This document shows, piece after piece, positions 22,343-32,466 of a stretch of 64,000 nucleotides of DNA (position 1 is its first letter; each line of letters opens with the position of its first letter). The stretch lies in assembly GCF_002259485.1 (NCBI RefSeq), contig NZ_NPGA01000014.1, positions 1-64,000 on the forward strand. The letters are read 5' to 3'. The DNA comes from Rhodococcus sp. 14-1411-2a. Its GTDB lineage: Bacteria > Actinomycetota > Actinomycetes > Mycobacteriales > Mycobacteriaceae. A program made the translations under genes and the position numbers. The notes under the pieces are model-generated. The model searched no databases. It had not been told where the DNA came from and saw only the letters and a list, made by a program, of their open reading frames with translations.

Positions 22343-22549
22343 GCGCTGACGCTTATATAACGGAAACGTCACAACGCGACGTGTGGCGATCTATTGCCGG
22401 GCACAAACCTGGGTCCGGAAACCCCCAGCCGGTGTGATCGCATCGGGCCAGCGGCTAGAGTGGCGCCTTGGACCTGCGCAGATCGGCCCCGGCCGGGCTG
22501 CTCTCGCCACCCGAAACAAGACCGCTCCACACTCCGAGGAGAGCAATAG

Positions 22550-23548
22550 ATGAGTTCCGCCGAGGCCGCGACCCCAGGGCCGCGTAAATTCCGATTCGCT
22601 GCGGGCGGAGAGGGAAACGCCGAGGAGGGCGGGGCTCGGAAGTTCATCAAGCTGGCGCAGCAGGCCGAGGAACTGGGCTACGACAGCTTCATGATTCCCG
22701 ATCACCTGGGCAACCAGGTCGGTCCCATCGCAGCACTCGGCGCGCTCGCCGTCGCCACCGACAAGATTCGGCTCGGCACCGCTGTGTTGGCCAACGGCTT
22801 CCGGCATCCGGCTGTGCTGGCCAAGGACGCGGCCACCATCGATGTGCTGTCGGGCGGGCGGCTCGAACTCGGTCTCGGCGCCGGTTGGATGCGTGAGGAG
22901 TACGACAAGGCGGGCATCACGTACGACCGCCCGGGCGTGCGCATCGAGAAGTTGGAAGAGACGCTCGAAATTCTCGACGTGCTGCTGCGCGGTCAGGAAT
23001 GCAATTTCGAGGGCAAGCACTACACGATCACCGGTCTCAAGGGCAGTCCTCGGCCGCGGCAGGGACCGCGTCCTCCGATCTGCATCGGCGGTGGCGGTCC
23101 GAAGATGCTCGCGTTGGCGGCCAAGCATGCCGACATCATCTCCGTGGTGCCGAGCACCTCGAAGGAGGGCAAGCTGTTGCTCTCGGGCATGACCATCGAG
23201 AAGACCCTCGAGCGAGTCGAGCTCATTCGCGCGGCCGCGGGCGATCGGTTCGACGACATCGAACTGAACTGGGCCATCACCACGATCGTGGTCACCGACG
23301 ACCGTGAACAGATGGCCGAGATGGCGCTGGCGGCACTCGACAACGGCTATCCGCCGAACGTGGACGTCGACGTCAAGCTCACCGTCGAGGACATCCTGTC
23401 GTCTCCGTACCTCGCATTCGGGACATACGAGGAAATTGCCGATCAGATCCGTAACGTTCGCGCGCGGACGACGATGTCCTATGTCGGGGTTTTCCCTACT
23501 CAAATGGAAGCATTCGCGCCGGTTGTCGACTTGCTGAAAGGCGAGTGA
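22550..23548 (+). CDS. F420-dependent LLM-class oxidoreductase (TIGR03621-like)
   Basis: A 332-residue luciferase-like TIM-barrel protein. Landmarks are KFIKLAQQAEELGYDSFMIPDH near the N-terminus, the substrate-pocket stretch LGLGAGWMREEYDKAGI near residue 105, and PPICIGGGGPKMLALAAKHADI near residue 180. Actinobacterial members generally use coenzyme F420 to oxidise or reduce alcohols or activated double bonds; the substrate is unknown. The ATG at 22550 has GGAGAG upstream. It separates the culp6 and fadD32 genes, which are adjacent in M. tuberculosis. The 207-bp upstream gap suggests its own promoter, with TATATAAC near 22353 the only AT-rich patch. Confidence 0.85.
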   Translation: MSSAEAATPGPRKFRFAAGGEGNAEEGGARKFIKLAQQAEELGYDSFMIPDHLGNQVGPIAALGALAVATDKIRLGTAVLANGFRHPAVLAKDAATIDVLSGGRLELGLGAGWMREEYDKAGITYDRPGVRIEKLEETLEILDVLLRGQECNFEGKHYTITGLKGSPRPRQGPRPPICIGGGGPKMLALAAKHADIISVVPSTSKEGKLLLSGMTIEKTLERVELIRAAAGDRFDDIELNWAITTIVVTDDREQMAEMALAALDNGYPPNVDVDVKLTVEDILSSPYLAFGTYEEIADQIRNVRARTTMSYVGVFPTQMEAFAPVVDLLKGE

Positions 23549-23557
23549 CGCAGGCGC

Positions 23558-23606
23558 GTGTCGGTACCATGTAGCTGGCCTTTCAAACCAGGTGCCAAAC
23601 CGACAC
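23558..23606 (+). promoter_or_regulatory. Nested hairpin between the LLM gene and fadD32
   Basis: Outer arms GTGTCGGT (23558-23565) and ACCGACAC (23599-23606) enclose an inner CTGG...CCAG stem. It begins 10 bp after the LLM stop and ends about 123 bp before fadD32. It could terminate the LLM transcript or form a leader structure for the fadD32-pks13-accD4 mRNA; there is no T-tract. Confidence 0.45.
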
Positions 23607-23729
23607 CGTAAGAGCTACTAGTCAGTAACATAAAACGCTGTTCGGTGTCTGCATGCACGCAGCCGGTGGTGCGGGCCCAGGTCACGCAGGCTGTGTGGCA
23701 GCGGATTCGTGTCGGAGGAGATTGAAGTA

Positions 23730-25628
23730 ATGAGCCACACGTTCGATGATTTCATCGATGAGAACGGCCACATCACCATCGGGGAAGGGCAGACGCTCGT
23801 CCGCCACGTCGAGGTGAACGTGCAGGAGAATTCCGACACGCTCGCGTACCGGTTCGTCGACTACTCCCGGGAACGTGACGGCGAGGCTCACGAGCTGACC
23901 TGGGCCGAGTTCGGTACTCGCCTCAAAGCGGTCGCGGCTCGCCTGCAGCAGGTCACCCAGCCCGGTGATCGAGTGGCGATCCTGGCACCGCAGGGCCTCG
24001 AGTACGTCATCGCCTTCTTCGGTGCGATCTACGCGGGCACCATCGCGGTGCCGCTGTTCGATCCCGACGAGCCGGGCCACACCGACCGCCTGCATGCCGT
24101 CCTCGGTGACTGCAAGCCGAGCGCCATCCTCACCGCGAGCAACTCGGCCGCAGGCGTGCGCGCGTTCTTCCGCGCCCTGCCCGCCGCGGAGCGTCCCCGG
24201 ATCATCGCCGTCGACGCCGTCCCGGACAGCGTCGGTGAGACATGGGTCGAGCCCAAAGCCGGGCTCGACGACATTGCGTATCTGCAGTACACCTCCGGCT
24301 CGACGCGGACGCCGGCCGGCGTCGAGATCACGCACCGCGCAGTGGGCGTCAACGCGCTGCAGATGGTCGACAGCATGGAGATCAACCACGACTCCCGCGG
24401 CGTCACCTGGCTGCCGATGTTCCACGACATGGGCCTGCTGACCGTCATCCTCCCGGCGCTCGGCGGCAAGTACATCACCATCATGAGCCCGCGCGCCTTC
24501 GTGCAGCGGCCCTGGCGCTGGATCAAGGAACTCGCAGCTGTCTCCGACGGCGCAGGCACCTTCGCGGCAGCACCGAACTTCGCGTTCGAGCATGCCGCCC
24601 AGCGTGGATTGCCGAAGAACGGCGAGAGCCTCGACCTGTCCAACGTCATCGGTCTGATCAACGGCAGTGAGCCCGTCACCACGTCGTCGATGAAGAAGTT
24701 CAACGAGGCGTTCGGCCCCTACGGACTGCCCAAGTCCGCGATCAAGCCGTCCTACGGCATGGCGGAGGCGACCCTGTTCGTCTCGACCAGCAAGCACGCC
24801 GACGAGGCCAAGGTCGTCTACGTCGACCGCGTCGAGCTCAACGCAGGCAACTTCGTCGTCGTCGCCCCCGACGCCCCCGGTGCCATCCCGCAGGTGTCCA
24901 CCGGAACCGTCGCACGCAGCCAGTGGGCTGCCATCGTCGACTCCGAGACCGCCACCGAGGTTGCCGACGAGCACGTCGGCGAGATCTGGTTGCACGGCGA
25001 GAACATCGGCAAGGGCTACTGGGGCCGCGAGACCGAGACCACGGAGACCTTCCACAACAAGCTCGTCCACCGCAACTCCGAGGGCTCGCACGCAGAGGGC
25101 GCTCCCGAGGGTGGCAACTGGATGCGTACCGGCGACTTCGGCGTCTACCACGACGGCGAGCTCTACATCACCGGTCGCGTCAAGGACCTCGTCATCGTCG
25201 ACGGCCGCAATCACTACCCGCAGGACCTCGAGTTCTCGGCTCAGGAAGCCAGCAAGGCACTGCGTCCCGGCTTCGTCGCGGCCTTCGCCGTACCGCTCAA
25301 CCAGCTCCCGGACATCGTGTTCGAGTTCAGCGGCGCAGCCCTGACCAAGGACTCCGACGACAGCTCCGAGCAGCTCGTCATCGTCGCCGAGCGTGCACCC
25401 GGCTCGGGCAAGGCAGACCCGGCTCCGATCGCCGACGAGGTGCGTACCGCGGTATCGGCACGGCACGGGGTCACCGTGCGCGACGTCCTGCTCGTCCCGG
25501 CCGGTTCCATTCCGCGTACGTCCAGCGGCAAGATCGCTCGACGCGCCTGCAAGGCCGCGTACATCGAGGGCACGCTGCGTGGCGGTTACCAGCAGACGGC
25601 CTTCCCGGATGCAGAACTGCCCGACTGA
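23730..25628 (+). CDS. fadD32: Long-chain fatty-acid-AMP ligase FadD32
   Basis: A 632-residue adenylating enzyme that activates meromycolic acid as the acyl-AMP and loads it onto the N-terminal ACP of Pks13. The AMP-binding P-loop is [12 protein letters not shown] near residue 187; other core motifs are [23 protein letters not shown], and the hinge [19 protein letters not shown]. As in fatty-acyl-AMP ligases, extra residues separate the N- and C-domains. The ATG at 23730 has GGAGGAG upstream; residues before it in the open frame do not resemble the family. It is the first gene of the conserved fadD32-pks13-accD4 operon. Confidence 0.97.
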   Translation: MSHTFDDFIDENGHITIGEGQTLVRHVEVNVQENSDTLAYRFVDYSRERDGEAHELTWAEFGTRLKAVAARLQQVTQPGDRVAILAPQGLEYVIAFFGAIYAGTIAVPLFDPDEPGHTDRLHAVLGDCKPSAILTASNSAAGVRAFFRALPAAERPRIIAVDAVPDSVGETWVEPKAGLDDIAYLQYTSGSTRTPAGVEITHRAVGVNALQMVDSMEINHDSRGVTWLPMFHDMGLLTVILPALGGKYITIMSPRAFVQRPWRWIKELAAVSDGAGTFAAAPNFAFEHAAQRGLPKNGESLDLSNVIGLINGSEPVTTSSMKKFNEAFGPYGLPKSAIKPSYGMAEATLFVSTSKHADEAKVVYVDRVELNAGNFVVVAPDAPGAIPQVSTGTVARSQWAAIVDSETATEVADEHVGEIWLHGENIGKGYWGRETETTETFHNKLVHRNSEGSHAEGAPEGGNWMRTGDFGVYHDGELYITGRVKDLVIVDGRNHYPQDLEFSAQEASKALRPGFVAAFAVPLNQLPDIVFEFSGAALTKDSDDSSEQLVIVAERAPGSGKADPAPIADEVRTAVSARHGVTVRDVLLVPAGSIPRTSSGKIARRACKAAYIEGTLRGGYQQTAFPDAELPD

Positions 25629-25671
25629 CGGACGCATCCTCCGTTCTTCCTCCGATACGACTTGGTGAGTA

Positions 25672-28600
25672 ATGGCTGAACAAGAGACAGACAAAATCGA
25701 GCGCGTGGACGGCGGGGACCTCACGGTTGCGCAGCTGCGGGACTGGCTGCGCAACTGGGTTGCGGACGCGACCGGGCAGCCGGCGTCGGCCATCTCCGAC
25801 GACCGCCCGATGGAGGAATTCGGTCTGTCCTCTCGCGATGCCGTCGCACTGAGCGGCGAGATCGAGGAGCTGGTGGGGGTCACGCTGACCGCCACCGTCG
25901 TCTATCAGCACCCCACCATCGCGTCGCTGGCCAAGATCATCATCGAAGGCGAGCCGGACGAGCCCGTCGGCACCGTGGACGACGCGTTCTACACCAGCGG
26001 CGGACAGTCGGGCGATGCGCACGACGTCGCGATCGTCGGCCTGTCCTCCCGGTTCCCTGGTACCGGACAGACTCCCGAAGAGATGTGGTCGCTGCTGATC
26101 GAGGGCCGCGACGGCATCACCGATCTGCCCGACGGCCGCTGGCAGGAATTCACCTCCGATCCCGTCATCGCTGCCGCGGTGGCCGCGACGGTGACCAAGG
26201 GCGGTTACCTCGACGACGTCAAGACCTTCGACGCCGAGTTCTTCGCGATGTCGCCCAACGAGGTCGTCAACGTCGATCCGCAGCAGCGGCTCGCGCTGGA
26301 ATTGACCTGGGAAGCGTTGGAGCACGCGCACATTCCGGCCAGCTCGATCAAGGGCAGCCAGGTGGGCGTCTTCATCGGCAGCTCCTCCAACGACTACCAG
26401 CTCATCGCCGTCAGCGACCCGGCCGTGCACCCGTATGCCCTCACCGGCACGTCCACCGCCATCGTCGCCAACCGAGTGTCGTACTTCTACGACTTCCGCG
26501 GGCCGTCGATCGCCGTCGACACCGCGTGCTCGTCGTCGCTCGTCGCCGTGCACCAGGCGGTACGCAGTCTGCGTACCGGAGAATCCGATCTGGCCGTTGC
26601 CGGTGGCGTCAACATGCTGCTCGCGCCGCCCATCACCGTCGGATTCGGTCAGACGGGTGTGCTCGCGCCGGACGGCCGAATCAAGGCCTTCTCCTCGGAC
26701 GCGAACGGCATGATCCGCTCCGAAGGCGGCGGACTCGTCGTCCTCAAGCGACTCGAGGATGCCGAGCGCGACGGTGATCAGGTGCTTGCCGTCATCGCCG
26801 GCTCCGCGATCAACCAGGACGGCCGGTCCAACGGTCTGCTGGCACCGAACCCGGACGCACAGGCCGACGCGCTGCGGTTCGCCTACCGCGACGCCGGTAT
26901 CAACCCGTCGGGCGTGGACTACATCGAAGCGCACGGCACCGGAACCATTCTGGGCGATCCGATCGAGGCCGACGCTCTCGGTCGTGTGGTCGGCCGTGGT
27001 CGCGACGCCGACAAGCCGGCCCTGCTGGGATCGGCGAAGACCAACTTCGGACACCTCGAATCGGCCGCAGGCGCAGCAGGTTTGATCAAGGTCGTCCTGG
27101 CGATGCAGCAGAACAAGCTGCCTGCGTCGCTGAACTACGTGGGCCCCAACCCGTACATCGACTTCGACAAGGCGCACCTGAAGGTGATCCCGGAGGCCAC
27201 CGACTGGCCGCGGTACACCGGCAAGGCCGTCGCAGGCGTCTCCGGCTTCGGATTCGGTGGCACCAACGCGCACGTCGTCGTCCGCGAGTACGTCCCGGGC
27301 GAGACCGCAGACGCATTCGATCCGGCGGCTGTGGATCCGGAAGCCGTTCTCGTCGAGGGCCTCACCGATGTGGCCGGTGAGGAACTGCCGATCGTCGCCG
27401 AGCCCGAACCCGTCGTGTCGGAGGTCGAGACCACGGATCCGGTGGCCGAGGCCGAGACCGTACTGTCCGACGCTGAAACAGGTTCGGAGACAGTGATTCT
27501 CGCTGTGTCCGCGGCCCTGCCCTCGCGTCGTAAGCGGGCCGCATCGGAACTGGCCGACTGGCTCGAAACCGAAGAGGGCAGCACGACGCCTCTCGTCGAC
27601 GTGGGCCGCACGTTGGCTCGCCGCAACCACGGGCGTTCGCGCGCAGTGGTTCTGGCGTCGACCACAGCCGAGGCCATCGCCGGATTGCGCGCCATCGCCG
27701 CAGGCAAGCCGGGCCCCGGTGTGTTCTCGGCAGATTCGCCCGCGTCCAACGGGGCGGTGTGGGTGTTCTCCGGCTTCGGTTCGCAGCACCGCAAGATGGC
27801 ATCGCGGCTCTACCGCACCAACGCGGTGTTCGCCGCCGAGGTCGACAAGGTCGACGAACTGCTCGTCGACGAGGCCGGTTACTCCATCCGCGAGATCATC
27901 CTCGACGACTCGCAGACCTACGAGTTCGAGAACTCCCAGGTCGCCATCTTCGTCATCCAGATCGCCCTGGCGGCAACGCTTCGCGCGCACGGTGCCGAGC
28001 CGGCTGCCGTCATCGGACACTCGATGGGCGAGGTCGCGGCGGCATACGTTGCCGGTGGCCTGAACCTCGAAGACGCAGTGCGCATCATCTACGCCCGTTC
28101 GCGCCTGCTGGCCGAGGGCCAGGACGGACTCGGAGCCGCATCGCAGGGTGCCATGGCTCTCGTCGAGTACACCCCCGACGAGGTCAAGACCCTCACCGAT
28201 CAATTCCCCAACGTCGAACCCTGCGTCTACGCAGCACCGACGCACACCACCGTCGGAGGACCACGCGCCGAGGTCGAGGCCCTCGTCGAAATGGCCGAGG
28301 CCGCAGGCAAGATGGCCCGCCTGCTCGACGTCAAGGGTGCCGGACACACCGCGGCAGTGGATGTCCTGCTCGGTGAGTTGGCCGCCGAACTCGCCGGAAT
28401 CGAACCCGGCAAGCTCACTGCCGGGGTCTACTCGTCGGTCGATCGCGAGGCCCACTATCGCGTCGGGCATGCGGCGATTCACGGCGTCGAGTACTGGACC
28501 AAGGGAATGCGTCATCCGGTCTGGTTCACTCAGGCCGTCAATGTCGCTGTGGGAGACGGTCACACGACGTTCGTCGAGCTTGCTCCCAACCCTGTCGCGC

Positions 28601-30759
28601 TGATGTCCGTCGCCGCCACGGCCTGGGCTGCAGGCGTCGCCGATTCGACTCTGATCCCGACGCTCAAGCGCAAGGAGGACGAGTCCGAGACCTTTCTCTC
28701 CGCGCTGGCGCAGCTCTACGTCCACGGGCACGCCCTGGAACTGGCCACGCTGTTCGAGTCCGGCCCGTACGCGCCGATACCGCGTACCGCGTACCTGCGC
28801 AAGGAGTTCTGGCTGAACTCGCAGGTCAGCTCCGGCGGCAACGCGCGAGTTCCCGGTGCCCGAGTCGCATTGCCGGACGGCCGCCACGTGTGGGAGGTCC
28901 AGGCGTCGGCCGTCGCCGGTTTCGATGCACTGGTCACGGCTGCCGCATCGCAGGTGTTCTCCGATGTGGCCCTGGGTGTTTCGGTCTCCCACGCCGCCGT
29001 GCCGAAGGCGGGCACGGTCGTCACCACGTTGGCCTCGCACCTCGGTGGCGCGTCGGTGCAGGTGCACGCGCACGAGGGCTCGGCGTTCACGCTGCTGCAC
29101 GAGGCCGTCGTCACCTCCGGTGATGTGCGTCCGGAACCCGTTGTGGCCGTGGAACAGCAGAGCTCGTCACCGATGGAGGAGTTGCCGGAGGTCGTCGAGA
29201 CGTTCGGGGATCGCTGGGATCCCAACGGCAACCAGAAGCTCGAAGATCGATTGGCCGTCATCGTCGCGGAGTCCATGGGCTACGCGCCCGAGGATCTGCC
29301 GCCCGAGGTTCCGCTGATCGAACTCGGTCTCGATTCGCTCAGCGCCGTGCGCATCAAGAACCGGGTCGAGTACGAATTCGATATCCCCACAGTGCAATTG
29401 CAGGCCGTGCGCGACGCGAACCTGCGTGAGGTGGAGAAGTACCTGCGCTACGCGATCGAGAACCGCGACGAGGTGCAGGCACTGGCCGACAAGCAGGCGG
29501 CGGAGAAGGCGGCCGAGCAGGCTGCCGAGAACGGCGCAGGTGCTCGTGAAGAAGCTCTGGACACTGCCATCGCAACGCCGGAAGCAACGGTTCCGAGCGC
29601 CGAGTATCAGCCTGCTCCGGCCGTAGCTGCCGCCGCGCAGACCGACCTGGGTGGCAAGGAAGCCTTCGCCGAGGCCGCCGGATCCGACGTGCCTCCGCGC
29701 GACAATGCCGAGCGGATGACGTTCGCGACATGGGCTGTGGTGACGAAGGAATCGGCCAAGGGCATCTTCAACACCCTGCCGATCCTCGACGACGAGACTG
29801 CCGAGAAGCTGGCTGCTCGTCTGACCGAGCGGGCCGGCGGCGAGATCACCTTCGACGACGTCCTGGACTCGGAGACCATCGAACAGCTCGCAGACAAGGT
29901 TCGCCCGCACCTCGAGGACGGTGAGATCGACGGCGTCGTACGCAATCTGCGTGCCCGCCCCGAAGGATCCACCGCCACACCGGTGTTCGCGTTCCACTCG
30001 GCCGGTAGCTCCACCGTCGCCTACGAGCCCTTGCTGAGGAAGCTGCCTGCGGGCACTCCGATGTACGGACTCGAGCGCGTCGAAGGACCCATCGCCGTAC
30101 GAGCCGCGGAGTACGTGCCGCTGATCAAGGCGATCCAGCCCGAAGGACCGTACGTGTTCGTCGGCTGGTCGCTCGGCGGCATCCTCGCCTACGAGGTGGC
30201 GCGGCAGATGGAGGAAGAGGGCATCGAGGTCGCCTACGTCGGGCTGCTCGACACCGTCATGCCCGGCACACAGATCCCGGACACCAAGGACGAGGTGCGT
30301 AAGCGCTGGGAGCGGTACGCGGCGTTCGCGAAGAAGACGTACAACGTCGATTACCCGATTCCGTACGACAAGTTGGTGGACTCGGACGACGAGGGGCAGA
30401 TCCGCATCATCACCGATCTGGTGAAGCTCAGCGGCGCGAAGATCCCCGGCGGCATCATCGAGCACCAGCGTACGTCGTGGCTCGACAATCGGGCGATCCA
30501 GACGGCCGAGCTCAAGAAGTACGGCGGGCACGTGACGCTGTACATGGCCGACAAGTACCACGACGACGCGATCGCCCTCGAGCCCGCGTACGCCACCCGC
30601 GAAGAGCACGGTGGATGGGGACCGGTGGTCGAGGACCTCGAGATCGTGTACGTCGGAGGCGATCACCTCGCCGTCGTCGACGAGCCGTACATTGGAAAAA
30701 TTGCGGCCCATTTGTCGAAGACGCTCGAGAACATCGAGTCTGCAAGAACCGGAGCGTAG
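25672..30759 (+). CDS. pks13: Polyketide synthase Pks13, mycolic acid condensing enzyme
   Basis: A 1695-residue modular enzyme that joins the meromycoloyl chain to a carboxylated alpha-chain and transfers the product to trehalose. Domains in order are: N-terminal ACP with GLSSRDA (phosphopantetheine Ser54); KS at about 115-545 with Cys286 in DTACSSS and His motifs EAHGTGT and NFGHLES; AT at about 695-1010 with Ser784 in GHSMGEV; second ACP with Ser1222 in LGLDSLSAVRIKN; an Ala/Glu-rich linker; and TE at about 1437-1690 with Ser1500 in GWSLGGI. All active-site residues are present, in the same order as M. tuberculosis Pks13. Confidence 0.98.
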   Translation: MAEQETDKIERVDGGDLTVAQLRDWLRNWVADATGQPASAISDDRPMEEFGLSSRDAVALSGEIEELVGVTLTATVVYQHPTIASLAKIIIEGEPDEPVGTVDDAFYTSGGQSGDAHDVAIVGLSSRFPGTGQTPEEMWSLLIEGRDGITDLPDGRWQEFTSDPVIAAAVAATVTKGGYLDDVKTFDAEFFAMSPNEVVNVDPQQRLALELTWEALEHAHIPASSIKGSQVGVFIGSSSNDYQLIAVSDPAVHPYALTGTSTAIVANRVSYFYDFRGPSIAVDTACSSSLVAVHQAVRSLRTGESDLAVAGGVNMLLAPPITVGFGQTGVLAPDGRIKAFSSDANGMIRSEGGGLVVLKRLEDAERDGDQVLAVIAGSAINQDGRSNGLLAPNPDAQADALRFAYRDAGINPSGVDYIEAHGTGTILGDPIEADALGRVVGRGRDADKPALLGSAKTNFGHLESAAGAAGLIKVVLAMQQNKLPASLNYVGPNPYIDFDKAHLKVIPEATDWPRYTGKAVAGVSGFGFGGTNAHVVVREYVPGETADAFDPAAVDPEAVLVEGLTDVAGEELPIVAEPEPVVSEVETTDPVAEAETVLSDAETGSETVILAVSAALPSRRKRAASELADWLETEEGSTTPLVDVGRTLARRNHGRSRAVVLASTTAEAIAGLRAIAAGKPGPGVFSADSPASNGAVWVFSGFGSQHRKMASRLYRTNAVFAAEVDKVDELLVDEAGYSIREIILDDSQTYEFENSQVAIFVIQIALAATLRAHGAEPAAVIGHSMGEVAAAYVAGGLNLEDAVRIIYARSRLLAEGQDGLGAASQGAMALVEYTPDEVKTLTDQFPNVEPCVYAAPTHTTVGGPRAEVEALVEMAEAAGKMARLLDVKGAGHTAAVDVLLGELAAELAGIEPGKLTAGVYSSVDREAHYRVGHAAIHGVEYWTKGMRHPVWFTQAVNVAVGDGHTTFVELAPNPVALMSVAATAWAAGVADSTLIPTLKRKEDESETFLSALAQLYVHGHALELATLFESGPYAPIPRTAYLRKEFWLNSQVSSGGNARVPGARVALPDGRHVWEVQASAVAGFDALVTAAASQVFSDVALGVSVSHAAVPKAGTVVTTLASHLGGASVQVHAHEGSAFTLLHEAVVTSGDVRPEPVVAVEQQSSSPMEELPEVVETFGDRWDPNGNQKLEDRLAVIVAESMGYAPEDLPPEVPLIELGLDSLSAVRIKNRVEYEFDIPTVQLQAVRDANLREVEKYLRYAIENRDEVQALADKQAAEKAAEQAAENGAGAREEALDTAIATPEATVPSAEYQPAPAVAAAAQTDLGGKEAFAEAAGSDVPPRDNAERMTFATWAVVTKESAKGIFNTLPILDDETAEKLAARLTERAGGEITFDDVLDSETIEQLADKVRPHLEDGEIDGVVRNLRARPEGSTATPVFAFHSAGSSTVAYEPLLRKLPAGTPMYGLERVEGPIAVRAAEYVPLIKAIQPEGPYVFVGWSLGGILAYEVARQMEEEGIEVAYVGLLDTVMPGTQIPDTKDEVRKRWERYAAFAKKTYNVDYPIPYDKLVDSDDEGQIRIITDLVKLSGAKIPGGIIEHQRTSWLDNRAIQTAELKKYGGHVTLYMADKYHDDAIALEPAYATREEHGGWGPVVEDLEIVYVGGDHLAVVDEPYIGKIAAHLSKTLENIESARTGA

Positions 30760-30762
30760 ATC

Positions 30763-32307
30763 TTGAGTGGCACCACTGCGGAGAAGCTGGCCGAACTACG
30801 GACGAAGCTCGAACAGGCCAAGGAGCCGGCCGGCGACATCGGCGTAGCGAAGCGCGCGAAGAAGGGCATCCCCAGTGCCCGCGATCGCGTCAATTCGTTG
30901 CTCGATCCCGGCAGCTTCGTCGAGATCGGCGCACTGGTGAAGGCCCCGAACGATCCCGGCGCGCTCTACAGTGACGGCGTCGTCACCGGCCACGGAACCG
31001 TCGACGGCCGCCCGATCGCGGTGTTCTCGCACGATCAGACCGTGTTCGGCGGAACCGTCGGCGAGATGTTCGGTCGTAAGGTCGCCGGCATCATGGACTT
31101 CGCGATCAAGATGGGCTGCCCGGTCGTCGGCATCAACGACTCCGGTGGAGCTCGTGTGCAGGACGCGGTGACGTCCCTGGCCTGGTACGCCGAGCTGGGT
31201 CGACGCCACGAGGCGTTGTCCGGTCTGTGCCCACAGATCTCCCTGATCCTCGGCAAGTGTGCCGGCGGGGCCGTGTACGCGCCGATCAACACCGACATCG
31301 TGGTCGCCACCGAAGAGGCGTACATGTTCGTCACCGGCCCGGAGGTCATCAAGTCCGTCACCGGTGAGGACGTCAGCCTCGACGAACTGGGCGGTGCGCG
31401 CGTCCAGGCTGTCAACGGCAACGTGCACCATGTGGCAGCGGACGAGAAGGCTGCGTTCGAGTGGATCCGGAACTACCTGAGCTACATGCCGTCGAGCTGC
31501 CAGGAAGAGTCGCCGGTGATCAACCCGGGGCTCGAGCCGGAGATCACCGAATCCGATCGCAAGCTCGACTCGTTCATGCCCGACGCCGACAACGCCGGTT
31601 ACGACATGCACGACATCATCCTGCGCATCTTCGACGACGGTGAATTCCACGAACTCTCGGGCCAGACGGCACCGAATGTCATCACAGGTTTCGCCCGCGT
31701 CGACGGCCGGCCGGTGGGAATCGTGGCCAATCAGCCGATGCACCTGTCCGGAGCACTCGACGCCAAGGCAGCGGACAAGTGCGCCCGCTTCATCCGGCTC
31801 AGCGATGCCTACAACATTCCGATCATCTTCCTCGTCGACACACCCGGCTTCCTGCCCGGCGTCGACCAGGAGACCCTCGGCGTCATCCATCGTGGTGGCC
31901 GCTTCATCTTCTCGTTCGTCGAAGCGACGGTGCCGAAACTGACTGTGGTGATCCGTAAGTCGTACGGCGGTGGATACGCGGTGATGGGCTCCAAGCAGCT
32001 CGGATCCGACATCAACCTCGCCTGGCCGACCGCCCGCATCGCCGTCATGGGTGCCGAAGGTGCCATCAACATCATGAGTCGCAAACAACTCGCCGAGGCC
32101 GGAGAAAATGCACCGGCCCTGCGCAAGCAGCTCATCAACTTCTACAACGAACACGTGGCAACGCCCTGGATCGCCGCCGAGCGTGGCTACATCGACGCGG
32201 TCATCGAGCCCTCGCAAACGCGCCTCGAAATTCGCAAGGCCCTGCACATCCTGAAAGACAAGGAAGTGCACAAGAGTCCACGGAAACACTCGTTGCTTCC
32301 GATTTAG
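30763..32307 (+). CDS. accD4: Acyl-CoA carboxylase beta subunit AccD4
   Basis: A 514-residue carboxyltransferase subunit that carboxylates the long acyl-CoA used as the alpha-branch donor for Pks13, together with an AccA3-type biotin subunit encoded elsewhere. The carboxyltransferase oxyanion loops are visible at [14 protein letters not shown] and [10 protein letters not shown] in the N-domain, and at [13 protein letters not shown] and [17 protein letters not shown] in the C-domain. The TTG start at 30763 lies 3 bp after the pks13 stop with GGAG upstream, so coupling with pks13 is likely. Confidence 0.95.
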   Translation: MSGTTAEKLAELRTKLEQAKEPAGDIGVAKRAKKGIPSARDRVNSLLDPGSFVEIGALVKAPNDPGALYSDGVVTGHGTVDGRPIAVFSHDQTVFGGTVGEMFGRKVAGIMDFAIKMGCPVVGINDSGGARVQDAVTSLAWYAELGRRHEALSGLCPQISLILGKCAGGAVYAPINTDIVVATEEAYMFVTGPEVIKSVTGEDVSLDELGGARVQAVNGNVHHVAADEKAAFEWIRNYLSYMPSSCQEESPVINPGLEPEITESDRKLDSFMPDADNAGYDMHDIILRIFDDGEFHELSGQTAPNVITGFARVDGRPVGIVANQPMHLSGALDAKAADKCARFIRLSDAYNIPIIFLVDTPGFLPGVDQETLGVIHRGGRFIFSFVEATVPKLTVVIRKSYGGGYAVMGSKQLGSDINLAWPTARIAVMGAEGAINIMSRKQLAEAGENAPALRKQLINFYNEHVATPWIAAERGYIDAVIEPSQTRLEIRKALHILKDKEVHKSPRKHSLLPI

Positions 32308-32364
32308 GCGGACTGAAGTGGTGCCCCAGCCCTCGCGGGGGTCGCTTCGCTCCCGTTCGCGTCA

Positions 32365-32403
32365 ATGGACCACTGCACTGCCCAGACGTATGCAATGGTT
32401 CAT
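32365..32403. repeat. 39-bp palindromic repeat, unit 1
   Basis: The unit begins ATGGACC and ends GGTTCAT, with AGACGTATGCAA in the right half. The outer arms pair imperfectly into a hairpin. Three further 39-bp units at 32428, 33637 and 33701 share the ends and the AGACG core in the same orientation. CGCGTCA precedes this unit. Confidence 0.85.
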
Positions 32404-32427
32404 CCACGTGGGGTGGACTCGGCGTCG

Positions 32428-32466
32428 ATGGACCATTGCACTGCCGAGACGCATGCGATGGTTCAT
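32428..32466. repeat. 39-bp palindromic repeat, unit 2
   Basis: It has the same ends and AGACG core as unit 1, 24 bp downstream of it, and directly abuts the stop codon of the AbiEi-like gene at 32467. It may also act as that gene's transcription terminator. Confidence 0.85.

Noticed and set aside
25471..29100. A very long open frame antisense to fadD32 and pks13
   Set aside because: GC-rich third codon positions leave antisense frames open in this genome. Both sense genes are complete with all active-site motifs, and the antisense product is low-complexity and resembles nothing.
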